From Rhizoctonia solani (Eukaryota > Basidiomycota > Agaricomycetes > Cantharellales > Ceratobasidiaceae): a stretch of 64,000 nucleotides of DNA. Shown here in pieces: positions 31,517 through 44,213 of this stretch. The DNA is taken from contig NC_057378.1 in assembly GCF_016906535.1 (NCBI RefSeq), positions 1,240,001 to 1,304,000 on the forward strand, written 5' to 3'. Position numbers and translations under genes: made by a program. The stretch's first letter is position 1. Every line of letters begins with the position of its first letter. The notes beneath the pieces are model-generated. The model saw only the letters and a list, made by a program, of their open reading frames with translations, was not told the origin of the DNA and did no database searches.

Positions 31517-33209
31517 TGGTGGAGGGAGAGGAGGGCACGTGTGATGGTGGTTGGACGCTGAACCAACTCGGGCGCTTAACCAGGCTCTCCTTGCCTTATT
31601 ATGTAATTTAACTGTAGTATAAATAAACAAATTCCTTATTCGGATCGTCGGCAATACTCCGTACCTTGGAGTATTCTGTCCTTCAACAAACAAGACAGAA
31701 CATCTGCTCTCAAGCCAATTATGTTTGTTCATATACACTTTGACTCCGCTGTGTAGATCCTCGGAGTTTTGCATTAGCTCAGTCAGCACGAAACTAGGCA
31801 TTTTTGGTTCGTTCACTAAGATTGTGCTTGTAGCCGTAGTATCGATAATCAAACGTTTAACAAATCCTTCGGACGCGGTAAATGGGATATGGTTTGCAAG
31901 GCTTCTTCATCCCTTCAATGTCGATAATGCGCATGTTATTTTAATACTCTATAGCCATTGACTGTGGCTTTGCACAGCATGCACTCGAATCTACGAAAAT
32001 ATCTGCCCGTGCTGGCTGCCGGATTAAAAAGACGAAATGCCCAATTTTAACCGAACCGAGTTCAATCAATGTTAAAAAGGTAGATACCTACCATATTCCT
32101 TTTTGGCTTTACTGCCCTCTTTGAGTCAAAGTTGTCGGCGAGTTGGACAATGTTTGCTATGAGAGATGGTCATGGTTCGATCTTGTGGGCTACATTGCAT
32201 CACCCTCCGTAAGCTATGGCATCATTGTGCAATATCTTAGGTAACATTTGTTGCACACAAAAATGCAAGAGAGATGATTACCTGAACCAAAATGTATGCC
32301 AAATACAAACAAAGCGCCGAAATCATCTATCATTTAGCACTAAAACCCTGGGCCATCATATATTTCAATTTCGCTTGTCAAAAGCGCAGGTATGGCGAAG
32401 CTGGACTTAAAAAAATCTCGGATTCGTCTACATCTTAGCGAAATGGGACTTATAGGAAAACTTTCGATGAGTATATATACATGTACGAGAGGCACAAACA
32501 CATACAAATGCCTCACTTGGGCGCGCATATAGGTGTTCGAATGATGGATGCTGACAATTCAGCACAGCTGACTGACTGGCTCTCGTCTGGACGCAATTAC
32601 CACCAAATGAATGGTTATAGCTGAGCTTGTGGCTCGTATAATAGAGTGGGTAGAAAGGCAGCCAGGCACTTATAGCTCCTGTATTAACTTAGGGTAAGTC
32701 TTATCACAACTCATCGAGCTAGCGCTACCGGCCTTCTTTGCATCTTCTTAGCTAATTTTCACCCGCAGAACTTCGCATCAGAGAGCAGATATCCCGCTTC
32801 GATTTGCATCTCTGAGGGTGCATGTCTTATACTTCAGTTCAAAGAGCTTTCCTTCAATAGATTAAGCCCTTTAAACTTCCAGAAGCCAAAAAACCTCGAC
32901 GAGCTCCAGTCCCGCCGTGATAAATAACAGACATAAAGTACAATAAAATATGAAATTATTTTTATGACGACTCCCACTGAAGGTTAGTACTAGTCCGCCC
33001 TTCAACCCATCCCACCATCAACCTACCACGCTCCACCGTGCCGGGGCCATCGGCACGGAGTGGCCCTGAGCGTGGCTGGTATGATGCGTGGAGTGAGTGT
33101 CGGGGCTTCGTAGCACACACCCTCTCGAGTCAACCGTCCTCCCTCCGGACCCCCATTCTCGGTCCCTCCACCACTCACGCCCCCCCCCCACCCAACCTTG
33201 GACTCATAG
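31517..33209. other. Intergenic between two minus-strand genes
   Basis: Contains the promoter region of the Whi2-like gene: CACGTG at 31536-31541 and GGCGCTTA at 31570-31577. The rest is AT-rich without a convincing frame; 33120-33200 is C-rich 3' flank of the next gene. Confidence 0.5.
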
Positions 33210-34869
33210 TCACACCTCATCCCTCCACCTCACTCCCTTCGTCACCTTTGCCCTCCCTTGCGCATCATCTTTCCACCTAGCAATACTCTTCACCTCGCAC
33301 CCCTCCGATCCCTCCCCGCCAGCTGGGATACACCCGTGCTTCAACATCTCCATCCACACCGCCATATATGGCGAAACCTGCTGCCTCTCTTCCCTCCCCT
33401 CCTTTGCGTCCTCGCGCCTGCATTTCGTCTGCACCTTCTTGGCGAGACGAATCTCACGCTCCTTGACGCGCGCCTAGCAGAATATTACTTTAGAATGAGC
33501 AATAGAAACAGAATAACACATTTGGTACTCACTCTATCTTCGGGAGGATAGTTTGCTAAATTTGGCGGCCGATAAAACTCAAAGTACTCGCACAAAGAGG
33601 ACTTCCTGTAAAAAAGAAAAGGAAAAACAGGCGTTAGTCCTCGCTCGCATATATAAACAAGTATGGCGAAAACAACATACCCGGTAGAACTGGTCGATAC
33701 TTCCGGCTCCAATGTTTTGCCTCCGGTCGATGTGTCATTCATATCAGTTGTGCCCTCGGCCCGATTCTTTGCATCGATACCGGCGGAGAGGGCGGGGACA
33801 ACATCGACCGGGACGGAGCTATATTCGACAATGGGAAGGTCAAGGGCGACTCGCTCGTCGTCCGTGATGGACGGGAGCGGGACGCGTGCGGGCTCTAAGA
33901 AACTTGAGTCCAAGTCTATCGGGGGTGGAGATTCATCGGGTGGTTCAGGTGCGTGAGCGAACAGAGGTAGGTCCAAGAGCTCGTCGGATAGGGGAGTGAA
34001 CACAAGCTGGGGCAAGAGGAATTCGCTGGGCAGCGGAGGGAACACAGGCAAGGATAAATAGATGAAGTCGGTGGACAGCGGCGAGAACACAAGTGGGGGC
34101 AACAGTTCGAGTGTGGTCGGCGCTGCGTTTTGGGAATCATTGCAGACAGAAGGGGCAACGGGGTTAGGATCCGAGTCAAGAACATAACAGGGAGCATGTG
34201 GATGCGCCAAGAGTCCGACAATGATAGAAATAACCAGACAGGAGGTGAATGCAAACCGGATGACGACCGACTTGAATCGCCTACACAGTAAGGCTGGATG
34301 GACGCCAGGGACCAAGCGAACGAGTCCACCCCTATAGCCAACAGGTTGGCTAAGAGATACCGGAGGCTCCGTGTGAGCAATGACGGGAGCCTCGATAAGG
34401 AACGAGATGGTGGAATCGATAATCTTGGTCAGGCTAGCCAATTCGATAGAATAATTGTTCGCTCTGCCCATAATACTGGAAAACACTAAAAAGGGGCGAT
34501 TAAAATAAATCAAGAAAGATACGGGGATGACTAACCTGGCGTAGCTTCTCGATGATTGGCTCGTGACTTCTTGGCCTTTCCCACTTTGATAGGGGCGCTG
34601 TAAACCAGAGAAGTCGAGAGAGCATAGCGGGCAGTGAGCTTCGGAGCAAGAACGCGAACATAAGGAATTTGAGGATACGAATCATGGCGAGCAATTGGCA
34701 GGCTCGGCCACGGACTAGTGTTACCCAAGTCAACTCGCCTGAAACAACCATGCTCAAGAAGTGCTTACCCCGTGTCCAACAGCAACGACTTATAATCCCC
34801 AACTGGAGTGGCAAAAGCCAGAACCCAGAGGAGGATTAAAGCGACGCGAGAGAACAGATCAATAGTCAT
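33210..34869 (-). CDS. Proline-rich protein with signal peptide and one membrane segment
   Basis: A five-exon model stays in frame for 481 residues: 34869-34769, 34738-34536, 34485-33681, 33605-33533, 33473-33210. All introns are GT-AG; the first is only 30 nt. Residues 1-20 form a signal peptide (SRVALILLWVLAFA). A membrane segment lies near 174-195 (VVIRFAFTSCLVISIIVGLL). After it comes an acidic, proline-rich region with three to four imperfect repeats of a PxLVFxPLSxEL type (about 236-290). The last exon encodes a very basic/acidic tail (KKVQTKCRREDAKEGREER). I recognise no family. It may be a secreted or membrane-anchored surface protein. The splice model is the weak point. Confidence 0.5.
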
Positions 34870-36755
34870 AGTAGTAGCGCGCAGAGGTTGGGATCCGCAA
34901 AGTACAGTGGGAGAAAATCGCACCCCCTCCTCAGATATTTATACCTTCCGGAAGAGTGCTCAGGAGCGCTATTTGTTTGCCGTGAGCCTCATGCAACCAA
35001 ATAACAAGCGAAAGAAGCACAGTCAAAATAGCTTCGGAAGGCATATATGGAGTTGGACCTCGTCAGCTGCGACGAGGATAGGGGCAGGAAAGGTACGTCC
35101 CCCTACTACTCGCTTTTCCCCATTGAACCATTTCCTCCACAAAAACAATGGATTAGGCCAAGAAACACGAGCTGAATGGTGAAATCAGCGTCCAAATCCG
35201 AGTAGTTGGTGAGGATGCACACCCAGCTATCGCGCATATACCACGCATGTGAGGAACGCCCCTGAGTACTTGGCGCTTCTCATTTGAGAACTCTATACGC
35301 ACTCCTGCTCTCGTGCATTCTCATAACTTAGTTGATACACCGCTGTGTTGACGAGCGATACTCCCGCCGAAGTGGGGCATACGGATATAGTCCCGCTTCA
35401 TCTAACAGTACGATTCTGCAACAAAGCCAGTTGTTAGATTGTCCATAAGACCGGGCGTAAACTCACGACGAATAATTCTTCTTGGCATCTATTCAATACC
35501 AGGTACATGTGATGTAATAATGACTCCCGCTCTTTGGGGAGTCGGAATAACATGATCATATCACCTCGCTGCCATACTGAAAGCTCGAACCCCTAAGGGT
35601 ATAGCCGAGCATCTGACCTCCTGTATCAACCTATCGGGTTTCGGTCAATATTTTTAAAACTTTGAAGACGTACCGCGAGTGAACACCGCTTTCGAAGCGA
35701 CAGGTGCTGTTGACTCGATGGGAAATTTGTGAACACCCTTCGTCCATAATCCTTCGCCAAAGCAGTATGCGTTTAGCTATGAAAAGAGCGGGTGGTTGAA
35801 TTAGTGCTGCGAAATGCCATAACTAAAATTAGGCGAAACTGAATTCAAAGTTTCTCGAATGACGTTGAAATGGAAAGAGAATCATGTTGGGTAAAGGAGG
35901 GCGCTGGGATTATCATGGAAACAAAATATACAATCAAGAAGGGGTTATTTGACTCGCAGCGCTATAGGCCAACTGCCCAATGGCCGAGCCAAATGGAAGT
36001 GCCATTAAGGTTCAGAAATACCGTAAGAAGAACTTCTGCTGGAGTCCAAACGCCGATAGGTGGACCACCAAAAATCAATACCTAATTTCAATGTTGACAC
36101 CTTGGCTCCATCGAGATTTAGTGGAATTTGGCTCTCGCGTGAGAAGACTCAACTTGTCTATACCTTTATTTGACCTTGTATCATCCGCGCCATGCTATAA
36201 TTCCGTGAATGAGTGACCAAAGACGCGGAGCTATTCTTCTGACTGACTCATTCGGTCTTGTAAGTCTAGTGAACTTCCGAGGGTATTGAAAGTGTCGATT
36301 AGGCCGGCACTCCTGCTCGTAAAGGGTTGATATATCTAATTGTTTCTTGATGTTGGAAATGGGCCCGACGACTGGAAGCGGGAATAAGGTCATTCCCCAG
36401 TAACACTTTCTGAATTAATAGACTTACGGAAGAATAGATCCGGTGTTGGAGTCAAGCCACGGCACATTTTGGAGGTCTAATTATAAATGAGCTTTGGAAG
36501 GTGTAGAAAATGCCTCGATCGGCTAATTTGCCATGTCGACGTATATTGCAGTGGTGCACTCGACCGCCCATTGATATCACATATCTAAGCGTCGGATCTT
36601 CCCTTTCTATTAAAGTGAAATAGCCCTTTCTCTCTATGACACAGCATTTTAGAATTCAAACGTACTCACTTTGGAGTCAGTTGTTTAGCACCGGCTACTG
36701 CCAAAATTTGGGCATATTCCAAAAGAGCGACTGGACCGAGTCTAAGAGCGGCCAT
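34870..36755 (-). other. Possible spliced minus-strand gene, unresolved
   Basis: Several minus-strand blocks look like exons. An ATG at 36755 opens MAALRLGPVALLEYAQILA, ending at a GTGAGT donor at 36669. A phase-matched block starts at 36606 (REDPTLRYVISMGG). Another runs 35790-35690 (LNAYCFGEGLWTKGVHKF) and ends at a GTACGT donor. I could not join them into one frame or assign a family, so this may be a decayed gene. 34870-35600 holds nothing else. Confidence 0.25.
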
Positions 36756-37727
36756 TTTGAAAAAGACTCTCAAATGGAACTCAACCCTGTCGGTAAATCA
36801 TGAGTACTTTAATATCGCGTAAGGTGGCAATCAGGGAGTTGGGGTGGCTGCGAAAGACTAACAGCGGATGAAATGCCACAGCGCTTATCTCATGCCGCTG
36901 GCGATTGCGGTTGGGGATGATGGACTGGTCTCACCTAAGCCGTGCAATTCAGAGTCCCCTTTGTCGGTCGTAACAGTCCGCCTTGAGGAAAGTGTCTAAA
37001 CTACATCCGTTGTGAAACCAACTGATTTTAGCGGATGGTCGAAAAACGGGTATACTAGAAAAGCAAAATCCCAGTTCAAGAGCAGTTATGTAAGACAAAT
37101 TCGCGTGGAATCTGACCTACTGGCATGGGTCATAGGTGCGTTGGTAACAAGTAAGGCGGCGACTAAAGGGTCAAGGTGGCGATGCAGGTGAAGTCACGCT
37201 TATTATTCCGCCGGGTGGGCAACAATGAATTGGAATTGGACTTTGGTTCTCTCTGCAGATCTCTGTCTCCGTCTCGCTACTTTGGGTACTGATGGCCTGT
37301 TTATTGTTATATCTACGCTTGATTTAGTTCTCGTGACTGTCATTATTCTTTGCCCAACTAAAAACCACCACTCCAACTTCAAAATGAATTTAGCTATTAG
37401 TGCAATGTGTCCTCCGGTCAGTTTCATTATGGTGCGGTGATAGCTTCCAAGGTCCAGTTCGGAAGTTCGTCGCATTCACGCAAATTCCAGGCGATCGATC
37501 AAAGACCGAAGATCGCACGGCTAATGGACGACTGGAGCACAAAGCGGACTGCGCCACAGCTGCAAAAATGAGGCGCAACGCAGCAAGATAGCTGCGGCAA
37601 ACACTCGGCAAAAGGCCGCAGGATTCAGTGATGAGTCACCTATGATTGACGCCATCATTTAGAGTGGGATAAATTCGCATACCAGGTATGAGTAAATCCC
37701 GTTCTTGTATAGCAGAACTCGACCAGC
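36756..37727. other. Intergenic, nothing recognised
   Basis: Short open frames on both strands overlap each other, and none shows a domain or clean splice signals. The last ~100 bp form the upstream region of the GST gene. Confidence 0.5.
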
Positions 37728-38632
37728 ATGGCCGCCACCAAAGACAATCCAGTCGTCTTCTACGACCTTGTTGGCAAAAACGGCATTTCTTTCTCACTTA
37801 ATACATACAAGACAAGGTACGGCTGTTGAATTGTAATTTGTATTCACGCTGATCTGAAGCATGGAGGGCCGAATAGGTTATCCCTAGACTACAAAGGCAT
37901 ACCTTATCGTGTCGAATACCTTTCACTTCCAGACATTGAGCCAAAGATGAAAGAACTGGGAGTCCCCCCATCATCTGATAACCACCCACGGTATACAATC
38001 CCAAGTAAAACATTTTGCATGAATAAGTGGGCGCATGCTAATCTAAATTCTCTCGGACGTCTAGTGATTGCCGACCCGTCAAGTGAGACCAATGGAATCC
38101 CAACATACATTTCAGACTCGTTCAAGATTGCAATCTACCTAGACGACAAATATCCTGCCCCAAAATACCCAGCAATATTTGCCCCGGTACTCGATCGCTT
38201 CAACACTTGATCGTGACACAGTATTTCCCAACTATTGGCGTATCCATTGGGCCGATTTTTGCCCCGTTGTTACCTCGCCTTCTCGACGATAGATCGACCG
38301 AATATTTGAATCGCACGAGGGGGGACAGGACCAAGCCTCTTCCCGATGATGTAGCTGCTCAGAAATGGGAACAAGTGCGCGAAAAGTTTGCTGCGTTTAG
38401 CAAGTCACTGCAGCTGAACGATGGGACCAAAGACGAAGGCCCGTTTATCATGGGTAACATTGTCTCGTTTCTGGATTTTGCTGTTGGAGGAATGGTCCAT
38501 TGGATCAAAAGCCTTGAAGGAGAGGATTCAGCTCGATTAAATGATGTGCTAGAATGGGAGGGAGGAAGGTGGGCAAGGCACTGGGAAGCGATGAAAGCGA
38601 TTGAGAACAAATCCTCCCGCGTGGACGGATAG
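37728..38632 (+). pseudogene. Glutathione S-transferase-like gene, copy 1, frameshifted
   Basis: Exons 37728-37816, 37877-38004 and 38065-38632 match, exon by exon, the intact GST at 38897. It has a GST N-domain of the fungal type that carries YKGIPYRVEYLSLPDIEPK and DSFKIAIYLDDKYP, and a helical C-domain. A single base is missing near 38185, where the neighbouring copy has a Pro-Gly-Thr turn; with that base the length would be a multiple of three. The position is a GG that may have been GGG, so either recent inactivation or a sequencing slip. The motif SPNTWKTR of the neighbour is SLNTYKTR here, a change next to the active site. Confidence 0.75.
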
Positions 38633-38896
38633 ACGGGCTGAGTGTAAGGATAGAGCTGTCTCAAATAATGATTTGAAACTATGTACAATTGGCCAATTAG
38701 TCGGACCAAAAGTCCCTTCAATAAATAGCCCGTCCGACGCAGGCATAACTAAGCCAGTGCCTATAGCCCGAAAAGAAAATGTCATTCCGACTCCCGTTCG
38801 GGCATATGGTGTTCGAGTCACTTCCCAGGCGCTCGAGGGTCGGACATAATTTACCGTCCAGTCCCAGTACAAAACTACCACCACCTTTAGTACTCA

Positions 38897-39798
38897 ATGG
38901 CTGCAACCAAAGCAAATCCAATCGTGTTTTTCGATATAGCTTCCAAGGTAGGACCGTGGTCACCCAACACATGGAAGACCCGGTGAGTGCATATATTCAA
39001 TAAATTGTTGGTCAACGAACGAACACACGTTCATTTGAATCTGTCTTAGACTCGCGTTGATCTACAAGCGAATTCTCTACCGGGTCGAGTATGTGTCATA
39101 TCCAGATATTGAGCCCACGTTCAAACGATTTGGGGTACTCCCGACTTCCGACAATGCACCCCAGTATACCCTTCCCAGTAAGTTTCTGGTATTCGTAAGC
39201 GAGCGAAGTGATCTCAAATATATCTGCCGCAGTGATAGCAGACCCATCCAGCGACCCTAGCAAAGGACCAACTTACATCGCCGACTCTTTCAAGATTGCG
39301 TTATATCTTGATGACAAATACCCTAGTTCAGAGTACCCAACACTCTTTCCTCCAGGCACTCGAGCTCTCCAACGGGTCTTTATAGAGCGAGTTTCGTCGC
39401 TGATCCTTCCGATGGCTCCAACCATGCTACCACTAGTGGGTCAACCAGGATTTCTAGACGATCGGGGAGAAGAGTACTACCGCCGAACGAGACAAGCAAA
39501 ATTTGGGAAATCGCTGGAACAGCTAGCGGAAGAGGGTCTTCAGACATGGGGGAAGGTACAAGAGAGCTGGGAGACGTTCGGTCGCTTGCTTGAGTCGGAC
39601 ACTACAGGGCCGTTTGTCATGGGGACTCGGATATCTTATGCGGATTTGGTACTCGTCGCTGCTTTTTGTTGGATCAAGAGAGCAGATGGCCAAGACGAGA
39701 GAATTTGGCAGGAAATTAGGCAATGGCAGGGTGGGAGATGGGAGGCGCTCTGGGACGGCGTTGAGAAGACCGTTGGAAGGTTTTATCTGGATGTTTGA
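38897..39798 (+). CDS. Glutathione S-transferase-like protein, copy 2
   Basis: Three exons (38897-38982, 39050-39177, 39233-39798) give 259 residues. The thioredoxin-fold N-domain has WSPNTWKTR at residues 21-29, where a Ser or neighbouring residue activates glutathione. YVSYPDIEPTFKRFG and TYIADSFKIALYLDDKYP follow, then an all-helical C-domain starting at PPGTRALQRV. The pattern resembles fungal etherase-like GSTs of basidiomycetes, which take part in detoxification and breakdown of aromatic compounds; substrate is unknown. It lies 264 bp downstream of a paralogue in the same direction, so the pair arose by tandem duplication. Confidence 0.82.
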
Positions 39799-40414
39799 TA
39801 TTTTGCGATCTATCTTCGATTGCAGAGAAGCTCTGATCATGTAGCCGTACTTGATATAAACCAGTAAAATAAACTACGAGTGTGGTGAATCACTCTAGAT
39901 ATACGGAAAAATGTAACACACAACTGTTGGGAAGGGGCAGGAGCCAAGCACCGTTGTCCTTGTTTTCAACCTGTATCGTGTCGCTCGACCGATCTGCCAG
40001 TAGTCGACGAATCATTTCTCACGAAGCCCGTAGCTTAGTACCAAGAATAAATTTGTGGCCTTATTTAAGCTCGTACTTTTACTGCATCCTGTGAGGTCGT
40101 ATAGGTGGAGGTATACGCGGCTAGTTTATGCTTGATTTCAAAATCGGAGAAACTCCGAGAAGTGTATAATAATCCTGCTGTTATCTGGACCTCACCCCAG
40201 CTACCTTTTTGGGGTGGGTTGAGAGCCACGCTGTTGGCCAATGGGCCGGATTGTTCCGGTACTCCGGCGCTTGACAGGATCAGCCATCAGAACATCAGAC
40301 CACTGGATTACAAACTCTGGCTGGAATGACCGAATTTCATTTTCTAACACCATCGTCGCCAAGGTGTCTTAAACCTGTTATCATCCAAGTGGCACAGCGC
40401 AAAGGCTTGCCACA
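39799..40414. other. Intergenic between GST and kinase genes
   Basis: 616 bp of 3' flank of the GST gene and 5' flank of the kinase gene. I see no gene or clear promoter element. Confidence 0.5.
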
Positions 40415-43400
40415 ATGATCCCAGATGTGACCGCTGAACTTGATCGAATTTTCACATTCTCGGATTTTTATGATAACACATGCTATCTTAGTAGACTCAG
40501 CGACAACACGCCAGTAACTATTAAAACGTACAAACCTGCCAGTTCCTTCAACAAACAGGATAAACTGAGGCAGAAAAAGGTGAGATAAAGCATATATTAC
40601 CCTTTCTGTGTGTCCTAACTCGTTGAACTCCACATTTCGTAGCTGATGCAAGATATGGCTAGCGCATGGGCTAAGTGCAGGCATCCAAATATAGTTGAGT
40701 TAGTGGGAAGAGCAACGTTCAAGAAGCGACCAGCTATAGTTTTTAAAGGCGAGCTGAGTGACCGTATACTTTATCAATTAAAATACGCCTCGACGGTAGA
40801 TCCCTACGAGCTAGTGAGTTGATGTTTAAGTCCTGGGTACTATTGATTGTAGCTTACTGCTCTGGATTTCAGTGCGCTCAAATATGCGAGGGGGTGGCAT
40901 ATTTGCATACCAATGGTATCGTCTGTACTAGTTCCTTTGATTCTTTAGATCACAATGCTGATCAAACGGCGGTGTTCATTAGGTACACGGTGAACTGAGT
41001 AATGTCAGCTATATACAGTCCATCTCGGTGCCTGCGCGCCATAGCTAACCCCAAACTCTACCCCCTTCATAGGAATGCATCCTTTTGTCGGATAGAGTTC
41101 CTAAGATACTGCCATCTTTGAGTTCCATGCGTACAACAAACAAAGCCCCGTTTGATCCTTACATCGTTATTAGTGATCCTCACTCGCTGGTGAGACCTTT
41201 CCCTAACGTTTGTGTAATAAAGCCTTTAGTCAGTCGACAGGCATCCAGGTCAGTTTCCGAGGAAGGCAGTCCCACGTTTGCGGACGATGTTTATGCTCTT
41301 GGCACGGTACGTAAATCAAATAAAAGACCTTTGTTGAGAATTGAAGGGCTTCAAGATCATACTGGCAAGCCACTGCTTTACGTGCCAATTTCAAAACAAT
41401 TTGAATTGACTTGTTTGATTCTCAGGAAATTATCGAGCGGTATACCTCTTATACTAATATACTAGGAGTTCACATTCGGCAGGACGCTGGCAAAGCTCCC
41501 CCAAGGCCAGTAAATATGATACCAGGAAAAGATGCCGGAGATCACGTTTGGGACATCTTGTGTAAATGCTGGTTGAACAATTCCGCAAATCGTCCTTTAG
41601 CAACAGATGTCTGTGATGTTGTGAGTGATGAGCAGCAGTAGCTTGAGGAAAAAACTAATAACAAAGAGCTTAGATGCGCTCAGTTTATCATAGTTCAAGT
41701 GAAACATTGTTCGCTTGTTCAACTTTCGAGTGGTCTGACACCTACTGTTTGGCAGTCGGCCCGGTGTTCAAGGTGTTTAATCTCGTGGTGAAGGAAAATA
41801 CGGTCAGTCTTCTTTGAGCTACTCATACGCTCCTGACGTCGGTATATTAGACGGTGTTAGATCTGGTCGGATACTTTGAAAAGTATGACCTAGTGAACTA
41901 TACAGACTTACTCCACCAGCATCACATTGAAACTGCTATGCCCTTTGCTGACGGAGCACTCGCAAACATATATAAAGTCAAGGTTTCGAGGACACGGTAC
42001 CTTGCCGTCAAGTGCGTAAAGCATGAAACCCCATACAAGAAGCTCAAGGTACGAAAGTCTATTTTACAAATCAGAGCATAGCTAATAGGACTAGCGTGCT
42101 GCCCGGGAGTTATCCTGTTGGTCATCTTATAAACATGAAAACATTCTGCCTATTCTCGGTTTTGCTATTGTAAAGGGCGATTTGGCTATGGTCTCACGGT
42201 GGATGAAAAATGGATACGTAACGGAATATGTTGTTAACAACCCAAACTGCGATCGATCTGGATTGGTAAGTGCCAATTTGAGCCCGAGGCAAGGTCCAGT
42301 CACATAAGTCCAAATATCTTTAGTGTATTCAACTTGCCAAGGCAATTTCTTACCTTCATAAAAACGATATAGTTAGTTAGACTTCTGTTCTTGCGCTTGA
42401 AATGATTGCCCACTCACCGTAATTTGTGCTTCAGATACATGGAGATATCAAAGGCGTAAGCGGAACCAACTTGGGTAATCTTGTAATTACTGATTTCTGA
42501 CATTCATATCACAGCCCAACGTGCTAATCTCGGATAATGGTGTGGTCCAAATCACGGACTTTGGGGTATCAGTTATGGACCACCAAGAAATCAAGTTCAG
42601 CTCTACCTCGAGCCGGGGTGGTACTCAACGATGGCTGGTAAGTGAATTTGTACATATTGCACTCCCAATCAAAATAGAACGGGTAAGTGGGATAGGCACC
42701 CGAAATTCTACTAGGACAAACCAAGAGTACAAAAGAAGCGGATGTGTATGCTCTGAGCATGGTTCGTCTTTATTCTAATTGCGTTTTTCGAACGCTCGGT
42801 TGAAAATACTTGCCCCTTCATGACAGACGATGATTGTGAGTCATGCAACTATCTTATTATTCGTGACTGAGACTGCTAACAGGAGATATATACCGGAGAG
42901 CAACCATATGGCTCAAAAAACTGGTTGCAGCTGATGGTACCAGTCGTGAATGGTGAACTGAGACCATCCCGTCCGGTCATGCTCCCCCCAGATATATTTG
43001 GCTATAGGGTCTGGCGACTCATGAATCAATGTTGGTTAGAAAACTGGAGCGCTCGGCCGACTTCCAAGGACGTTTATGAAAGGGTACGCCAAAATTATCT
43101 ACAACTTGATATCAATACTTGCAGGCCGTTTACGATTTGTGAAAACCCAGCTTTGCAAATACAATTTCATCAATACAGTACCTCCTGGACCACAACCAGA
43201 TTCGGAAAAACTTATAGCATTATCGAACAAGATTGGAGTCGTAGTCAAGCAGAGAGCAATTGCCCTTTCTAAGAGAGGCAGTACCACAGCAACTCAAGGT
43301 CTTAAAAGTGCTCCCGCTAAGTTTGTTGAATCCATTTTGGAAGGGATCGATGGCGCGTATAAGGGCTCTTATGGTTGGCTCATATTTACTCAGAAAGAAA

Positions 43401-43794
43401 GTACGGTTCAGCACCAGTCAGGGGATATTATACCTGGAGATATTGTGGTAATGACGGATGTTGTCTTCAAGAGGCGTAGATTTGGTGGGCTGGAATCGCG
43501 CACAATATCGGTATCTGGAGAGCTGTTCGGTGTGTTGGGGGAATTCGAGCCCAAAAAGCGCAAGCTCAAGGTTTGGAATCCTTTTTCATGGCCAATGATA
43601 TATGCTGTGAGTCAAATATGATATCTATATTTCAAGCATTGACTCTTAGGGATATTTAGCCCGACGAGCCGGTGAGCTATTGCTTGGATGACTTGAAGAA
43701 CGGAGTTGTCCAAGTATGTCACTAGGTTCAATACCACCTAACATGATCTCACATATATATCAATCAGATTTATCGTGTGGCCGAGGATTGTTAA
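40415..43794 (+). CDS. Tandem pseudokinase-kinase with BBC1/AIM3-like C-terminal domain (K2)
   Basis: A 19-exon model with every intron in phase 0 gives about 761 residues. Exon lengths: 165, 171, 48, 21, 117, 66, 195; linker 129; 198, 171, 48, 21, 123, 66, 9, 201; then 456, 54, 27. Domain 1 (about 1-261) keeps a VTIK-type lysine, but its loop is VHGELSN and no DFG is seen, so it is a pseudokinase. Domain 2 (305-583) has LAVKCVKH (Lys ~358), IHGDIKG (Asp ~447), TDFGVSV (Asp ~465) and APEILLG, so it should be active; the HRD Arg is Gly. The C-terminus (584-761) resembles the cysteine-protease-fold domain of fungal BBC1/AIM3 proteins (DIIPGDIVVMTD, GVLGEFEPKKRKLKVW, SYCLDDLKNGVVQIYRV). It is tyrosine-kinase-like by sequence; the target is unknown. 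Confidence 0.78.
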
Positions 43795-44213
43795 ATATAA
43801 TTTCGAATAACTGCATCAAGCCTCTAAGTACTTGGACGTGTGTATAAATCATGTACGCAGTAGTGTGTATATGTATCGAGGGCCCTCGAGTAGAGGCTTC
43901 TCTTCTTAGTGATCTACGAGCCTTCGGGATCTCCGGGGCATTTTCTACTGCCACATTAGCTTGGGTCCTATGGAGTAACTGATATTCAATCTTAGTCATT
44001 TATCCCTGGGCGCTTACACCAAAACGGCAGGCGTCGCGAAGTGCCTTGTTGAGTAACGCCACCCTGTGCCTCGGGTCAATAGGCTGCCCCGTAATTAAAA
44101 AGAAAAAGTAACCCTCGGCCGAGAGTATCCGGGAACAAATTCGCACTCTCAACTAACGACTTCTATCTGACGCTTTTGGTATATTCGCGTGATAGACTTC
44201 TTTTCAACAGGAA
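43795..44213. other. Intergenic between the two kinase genes
   Basis: 419 bp. Nothing recognised beyond the presumed promoter of the downstream kinase gene. Confidence 0.5.
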
